Assembly (NCBI RefSeq): GCF_022201045.2
Contig: NC_068561.1
Location: 22,264,501-22,328,500 of the forward strand
DNA length: 64,000 nt
Source of the DNA: Citrus sinensis
Taxonomy: Eukaryota > Streptophyta > Magnoliopsida > Sapindales > Rutaceae
Direction: 5' to 3'
Shown: in pieces, positions 59,727 through 64,000 of the stretch
Layout: each line of letters starts with the position of its first letter
Position numbering within the stretch: the first letter of the stretch is position 1
Program-made: the position numbers and the translations under genes
The notes under the pieces: generated by a model
The model's input: the letters and a program-made list of their open reading frames with translations, nothing else
Databases searched by the model: none
Told to the model about the DNA's origin: nothing

Positions 59727-59841
59727 TGAGGAGGGTAATTTCGTCCACAATTTGGTGATTTGGCTAATGTTGAAAGAAAAAAATTTGAGGGGTTAAAGTT
59801 AAAAAATGCCTTCTTTTTTTGGCTTGTTTTGTAAATTTCCC
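59727..59841 (-). repeat. Right terminal inverted repeat of the MULE
   Basis: Reverse complement of the left end, closing with GTAAATTTCCC at 59831-59841 next to the AAAGTACAA duplication. Confidence 0.88.
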
Positions 59842-59867
59842 AAAGTACAATAACATACACATAGAAA

Positions 59868-59950
59868 GTAGAAACATGTCACATGTGAAACCAAAATGTA
59901 AAAGAAAAAAATATCATGATGTATAAGTCTATTATTCATTGCATTGCATC
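59868..59950 (+). repeat. Right copy of the duplication flanking the MULE
   Basis: AGAAACATG, AACCAAAATGTAAAAGAAAA, ATATCATGATG, AAGTCTATTATTC and TTGCATCAT align with 51720-51800. Confidence 0.75.
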
Positions 59951-60745
59951 ATATATAGGTGTTGTTGCATATTGAAATCCTAATTATCACGGTTCACATC
60001 ACAAGTGAATAATTTTCAGGAATAATCATTCAAGTTTCATTTAACATATTGATTACCAAACTAATTAATAACGTTGTTATAAAATCGATTTTATATATAT
60101 ATTTATACGTTGTTAAATAAGTATAATGCAGGTAGAAAATCAATCATGGACATCCTAATTTCTTTAGCTCAACCTCGATTAATGTAACAACGACTTTACG
60201 TTCATACTTTTGTTTAATAATTGAATGAAGAAAAAAATTTTCATTAATTTTTTTTTATAATTTTATAGGTCAGAAACGTTTTTACTTAAAATATAAATAT
60301 AAGGAAAAGATGCTAAATTCGATTAGCCGCGACACCGTGGACTGTTTGGGGGTTTTAATCAACTGAAGAAAGTGTGCGCCAATCTCGAACCTGAAAGTCC
60401 GCAAGACGACATGAGCACTGAGCAATATCGCTTTTAATTTCCAGCCGTTTGATTAGTTACCTAGACATCTTACGGTTATTTTAAATACAGATAAAGTTAA
60501 TGGTTGATTATACCTGAGGGTACGGTGGCGGGGTAGCTGCAGATATTGTGTTGCTTTAAAAAAAAAATTTTTCTGATTTTCTTATAAATGTGAGAAAAAT
60601 TATTTCGGGTCGGGTTTCCATCAGTAGCTGTAAAACCCTATTTCAGCTGCTGCCATATAAAACCTCGCGGAGCTATAATTCTGGAAATTTGGAAAAAAAA
60701 AAAACTGTCGTAATTCTCAAAATCATTTGCATTTAGAAATCAACA
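59951..60745 (+). promoter_or_regulatory. Intergenic DNA and promoter of the ALADIN gene
   Basis: The left part is AT-rich with no recognised content. Near the gene, a telo-box-like AAAACCCTAT lies at about 60631-60640 and a TATA-like CATATAAAAC at about 60653-60662, about 90 bases before the ATG. Confidence 0.45.
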
Positions 60746-63700
60746 ATGCCTTCGTTTCCTCGTCCCGGCTCTGTAACAGTCTGCGAAATCAACCGAGACT
60801 TGAGTACGTTTCAACTTCAGTCGCTATCTCATTTCACATACACATTAAATAAAAGAATTTTAGTATATATAAATTAAATGTTTCTGCAGTTACCGCAGAC
60901 AATCTATCGGATGATCGAGCTAAAGACACCTATGGAAAAGTTCTGGTATGATTTTTTTTTAACAAAAAATTATTCAAAAAATTGATGCATGTATGTAATG
61001 TACTGGACAGTGATTTAATTTCTTGATTAATGTGTTAATTATATAGGGAATGGTGTTCGCTCCAGTGCCGTTTCAGTCGGATGAACTGGCATCGTCATCT
61101 CCGGATAGGCAGGAGTCTGAACAGCGAGGCAGAGAAGAGGGAGAGGGTTTGTTTTCAACATTGCATGGGATTATCAGTCACTCCATTAAACCCCTTCTTC
61201 ATCCTGATCATGTATCTTCTTCTTCCTTTTAAATTCCGTAGCAGTCTTATTATTGGCATAATGAATGGTAATTGTGTTTTTAGAGACTCCTTTATCGAAT
61301 CGTCGAGTGCATTGATGTATTGTGGATGGTTTCTAATTGAAGGCATTATAGGACTTGTAATCGTACTTGGGGTTTTCATTTGTGTGTTTTACTCTTTTAA
61401 TTCATCAACGAAAAAACTGAAGTTTTGAATTAGTGAACTCTATGTCAGTGGCTTAGAATTTAACCCACCCAGTTGAAAAATGACAAACTTGCTAATGAGT
61501 TTTATCTGTTGTAGTCCACTTTGCCATTGGCAGGTATTGGATTCTTTTAAATCATTGCAATTTGGGTTTATGATGAACATTTTAGCATTTTTAATTTTTT
61601 AAGTTACAAGTACAATTGTGTCAAAATGTTGATTGTCCTGCTATCTGTTGATCCAAATTTTGTTTTCTTGCCCTTTTTCCCACATTTTGTGTCATGTAAT
61701 GCATTTCAATTAAATGATCTATTTTTTGTTTCTCAATAGTTTCTTATTGGCTTATAACTGTGATCGAGATAATTATTACTTCCTTCTGATACTATTGGAG
61801 CATTATTCTTAGTCATCCTTCACGGGGACATGGTGTTTGCTCAAATAAGAGAGCTGAGTCGTTTTTTTGGTTGTTTTCTCACACCATAAGGTCCTATAGG
61901 TACACTTGTTACCAGAGGTTGATCTTCAGGGAGTAAGCTGGCACCAACATAAGCACATTGTTGCATTCATCTCTGGTTCAACTCAGGTCATAGTTCGTGA
62001 CTATGAGGATTCAGGTTAGTAATTTATCTTAATTTTCTCCTTTGAGATATCAGTAATGTGATATTATTTAGTTACTTGCTAATTTTGTTGGAATATATTT
62101 GTTAAAGAGATTGCTTGTCCTCTCTAGTAAGGAGTTGCTTATACAACTTTGATTTCAAATAGAAGGGAAGGATGCTTGCATTTTGACTAGCGACTCTCAA
62201 AGGGATGTTAAAGTTCTTGAGTGGAGGCCAAATGGAGGGAGATCACTTTCTGTGGGATGCAAGCAAGTATCACAATTGTTACATTTTTTACTGTTATATA
62301 CATATATATAACTTTTAGAGCTATTAGACTTCTTATCTCTTGTACTAAATTTCAGGGGTGGAATTTGCATTTGGGCACCCTCTTATCCAGGCAACTCTGC
62401 ATCTGTTAGATCTGGTGCTGCCTCATTCTTGGGGGCACTCTCTAGAGGCCCTGGAACTCGATGGACTCTAGTCGACTTTCTCCGAAGTCAGAATGGGGAA
62501 CAAATAACTGCCCTTTCATGGAGTCCGGACGGAAGATATCCAAATTGATTGTCTTATGCACTTATTTTTTTTATCATGTTATTTTGACTTCATTAGTCAC
62601 ATTAGTCACACCATCAATGCATTTTGCATGCCATTGACCCATTATTTTAACTGTCTTCTCTCATATGCCTAATAAAAATTGCCTTGTACTGGCTTTATTG
62701 TATTAGTTCCTCCTTCAGAAATTTCTAATTTTACTTGTGTAAGGTGTCTATTTAAAAGTAATTTATGAATTTCCTTGACCTACCTTTACATATTTGGCAT
62801 CTGCCTCGTATGAAAGTTCATCATTTACTATATGGGACGTCGCTCAAGGTGTGGTAACACCTTAGTTTAACTTGTTTTTCCTTGAAGAATATCTGTTTGC
62901 ACTCTAGAATAATTGACGAGCTAGCAAGATGAATTTAGACATTATTAGATGACATTACTTTCGCCATTTCTTTTTGATGCTCTCATCTCCCTTGTTGCTC
63001 CAAGAATAATCTAACCAATGTAGATGCATGTGGAGTGTAGAAAACCACACTTTTGGCTGCATAATCAATTTTAAATGCTTGACTTTAAGGTGAAATGACT
63101 CATCCATACATACATCATACCTTGAAGTTCGACCTCAGTTACATGTAAATGGGTTTGATGGTATAACATGACTGGAATTTAACGGTTTCAATATTTGCTT
63201 CACTACATGTGTTGAAGCTCTGAAATAATGTTTCTTAAGTTTATCCATAGGGACAATCTTAATATCTTATCCTCATAAGGTGAATATGCTCTGGATGTAA
63301 CTAACTTAAGGGATCAAATTCCACCTTAAGCAACAGAGGAACTTGGTCATTAATATGTGAAAACTTTTGACTTTTTGAGGGGATCGGTGAGGTGAAATCA
63401 TGTCAAGACAAACTTAGTTTGGGACTTCTTTGGCCATTGTTGGTTGTGCAGTTTTGTCAACATCGAAATGATTGAATTAGAACTTTGTGGTCATCTATCT
63501 CCTTTTGTGAATGAATTTATACTTTTTATTTAATGCGATGTGGTTAACTTTTTATCACAAATCTCATCTGTATCTGAGTTGATAATCTTTTACTAATTTA
63601 ACATTTCCAGGGCTGGGGACACCCATTCGACGAGGATTTGGTGGCATAACGATTCTTAAATGGTCACCGACTGGAGATTACTTTTTTGCTGCAAAATTGT

Positions 63701-63872
63701 ATGTCATGACAGCACTTTTGTATTTAGTTCATATGCTCTGATTTTGATTAAATGTATATCAGTTTGAGAGATGTGGGCTATTCTCTTTGTTCACAGTGAT
63801 GGGACATTTTATCTTTGGGAGACAAACACATGGACATCTGAACCATGGTCTTCAACTAGTGGCTTTGTCACG
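60746..63872 (+). CDS. AAAS: Nuclear pore protein ALADIN (AAAS homologue), N-terminal part
   Basis: WD40 nucleoporin of the nuclear pore complex. Nine exons visible: 60746-60803, 60890-60945, 61047-61211, 61900-62014, 62163-62262, 62356-62535, 62790-62848, 63611-63698, 63797-63872 (299 codons). The gene runs off the right edge, after which about a third of the protein is missing. It opens MPSFPRPGSVTVCEINRDL followed by ITADNLSDDRAKDTYGKVLG. WD repeats include VLEWRPNGGRSLSVGCKGGI followed by CIW, ITALSWSPDGRYLASASYES with FTIWDVAQ, and ILKWSPTGDYFFAAKFDGTF with YLWETNTW. From memory this matches plant ALADIN (Arabidopsis At3g56900) closely. Intron 5 needs a GC donor and intron 6 has AT-AC ends; both are required to keep the conserved frame. 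Confidence 0.93.
62536..62789 (+). other. Apparent U12-type AT-AC intron in ALADIN
   Basis: The exon ends GACGGAAG, the intron begins ATATCCAAATT and ends CTTTAC, and the next exon begins ATATTTGGCATC. The join restores GRYLASAS of a WD repeat. TTCCTTGAC at 62771-62779, ten bases before the end, matches the U12 branch consensus TTCCTTRAY. No GT-AG alternative keeps the frame. Confidence 0.85.
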
Positions 63873-64000
63873 GTAATAAAATAATTTGGATGTCAATTTT
63901 GATAGAATATAATATTCATGGTATCAACACACATCTTATTAAGATTATCCAGGCATAATTTTGATTATTATTATTATTATTGTATTGCGAATACTAAATT

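Larger units (their letters stand above)
51810..59841. mobile_element. 8-kb Mutator-like element (MULE) with transposase and Ulp1-type gene
   Basis: A perfect 9-bp target duplication AAAGTACAA (51801-51809 and 59842-59850) bounds an 8,032-bp element. Its termini begin GGGAAATTTACAAAAGTAGC (left) and, in reverse complement, GGGAAATTTACAAAACAAGC (right). The inverted repeats stay alignable for roughly 115 bases. Inside are two tail-to-tail genes: a mudrA-type transposase (+) and a DUF1985/Ulp1-type gene (-), with about 215 bases between their stop codons. Both frames are full length and broken only by a few in-frame stops (three and one), with no frameshift seen, so the copy is young but probably not self-sufficient. 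Plant MULEs carrying Ulp1-like genes are known from melon and Arabidopsis (Kaonashi group). This copy differs from typical Kaonashi elements in having clear terminal inverted repeats. Confidence 0.93.

Overview
The window is nuclear DNA of a eudicot. The genes have many short introns with AT-rich intergenic space, the proteins are plant-type (VQ, PORR, VIT-like/nodulin-21, RHC1A-like RING, chloroplast precursors), and the mobile elements are plant families. Gene content and style suggest a woody rosid such as Citrus, but this is inference and I could not search a database.

Layout. 0.7-2.3 kb: NAC alpha subunit (+). 3.5-6.1 kb: RHC1A-like RING-H2 ubiquitin ligase (-) with a leader intron of about 1.5 kb. 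8.1-9.5 kb: a small chloroplast-targeted two-helix membrane protein (-). 10.8-11.6 kb: VIT/nodulin-21-like transporter (-). 12.8-18.1 kb: thirteen-exon PQBP1 homologue with tandem WW domains and a U5-15kD-binding tail (-). 20.8-21.9 kb: decayed F-box gene. 28.3-29.0 kb: intronless VQ protein (+). 34.4-37.5 kb: seven-exon Mpv17/PMP22 protein with an organelle-type leader (-). 39.7-41.0 kb: PORR-domain organelle RNA-splicing-type protein (-). 44.0-45.2 kb: intact F-box protein (-). 50.3-50.7 kb: small proline-rich protein (-). 60.7 kb to the right edge: nucleoporin ALADIN (+), cut off by the window.

Mobile DNA is concentrated right of 42 kb. The largest element is an 8,032-bp Mutator-like element (MULE, 51810-59841) with terminal inverted repeats and a perfect 9-bp target duplication. 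It carries two tail-to-tail genes: a mudrA-type transposase (+) and a DUF1985/Ulp1-type SUMO-protease-like gene (-). Each gene appears to have a leader intron filled with palindromic repeats. Smaller elements with resolvable ends include two hAT-type non-autonomous elements (19567-20239; 42358-43457), long foldback MITEs (9914-10487; 45482-46196), a 187-bp Mutator-type MITE (46235-46421) and a 5'-truncated LINE tail (47221-47585).

The single-copy genes are mostly housekeeping genes (translation, ubiquitin, pre-mRNA splicing, nuclear pore, organelles) and do not form a pathway. From memory, several neighbours correspond to the duplicated Arabidopsis blocks around At2g40830-At2g41020 and At3g56580-At3g56900, so the segment looks like an old conserved gene block invaded by transposons. 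The most notable points are an apparent U12-type AT-AC intron in ALADIN, GC-AG introns needed for the PQBP1 and ALADIN models, and the two-gene MULE with its paired intronic palindrome arrays.
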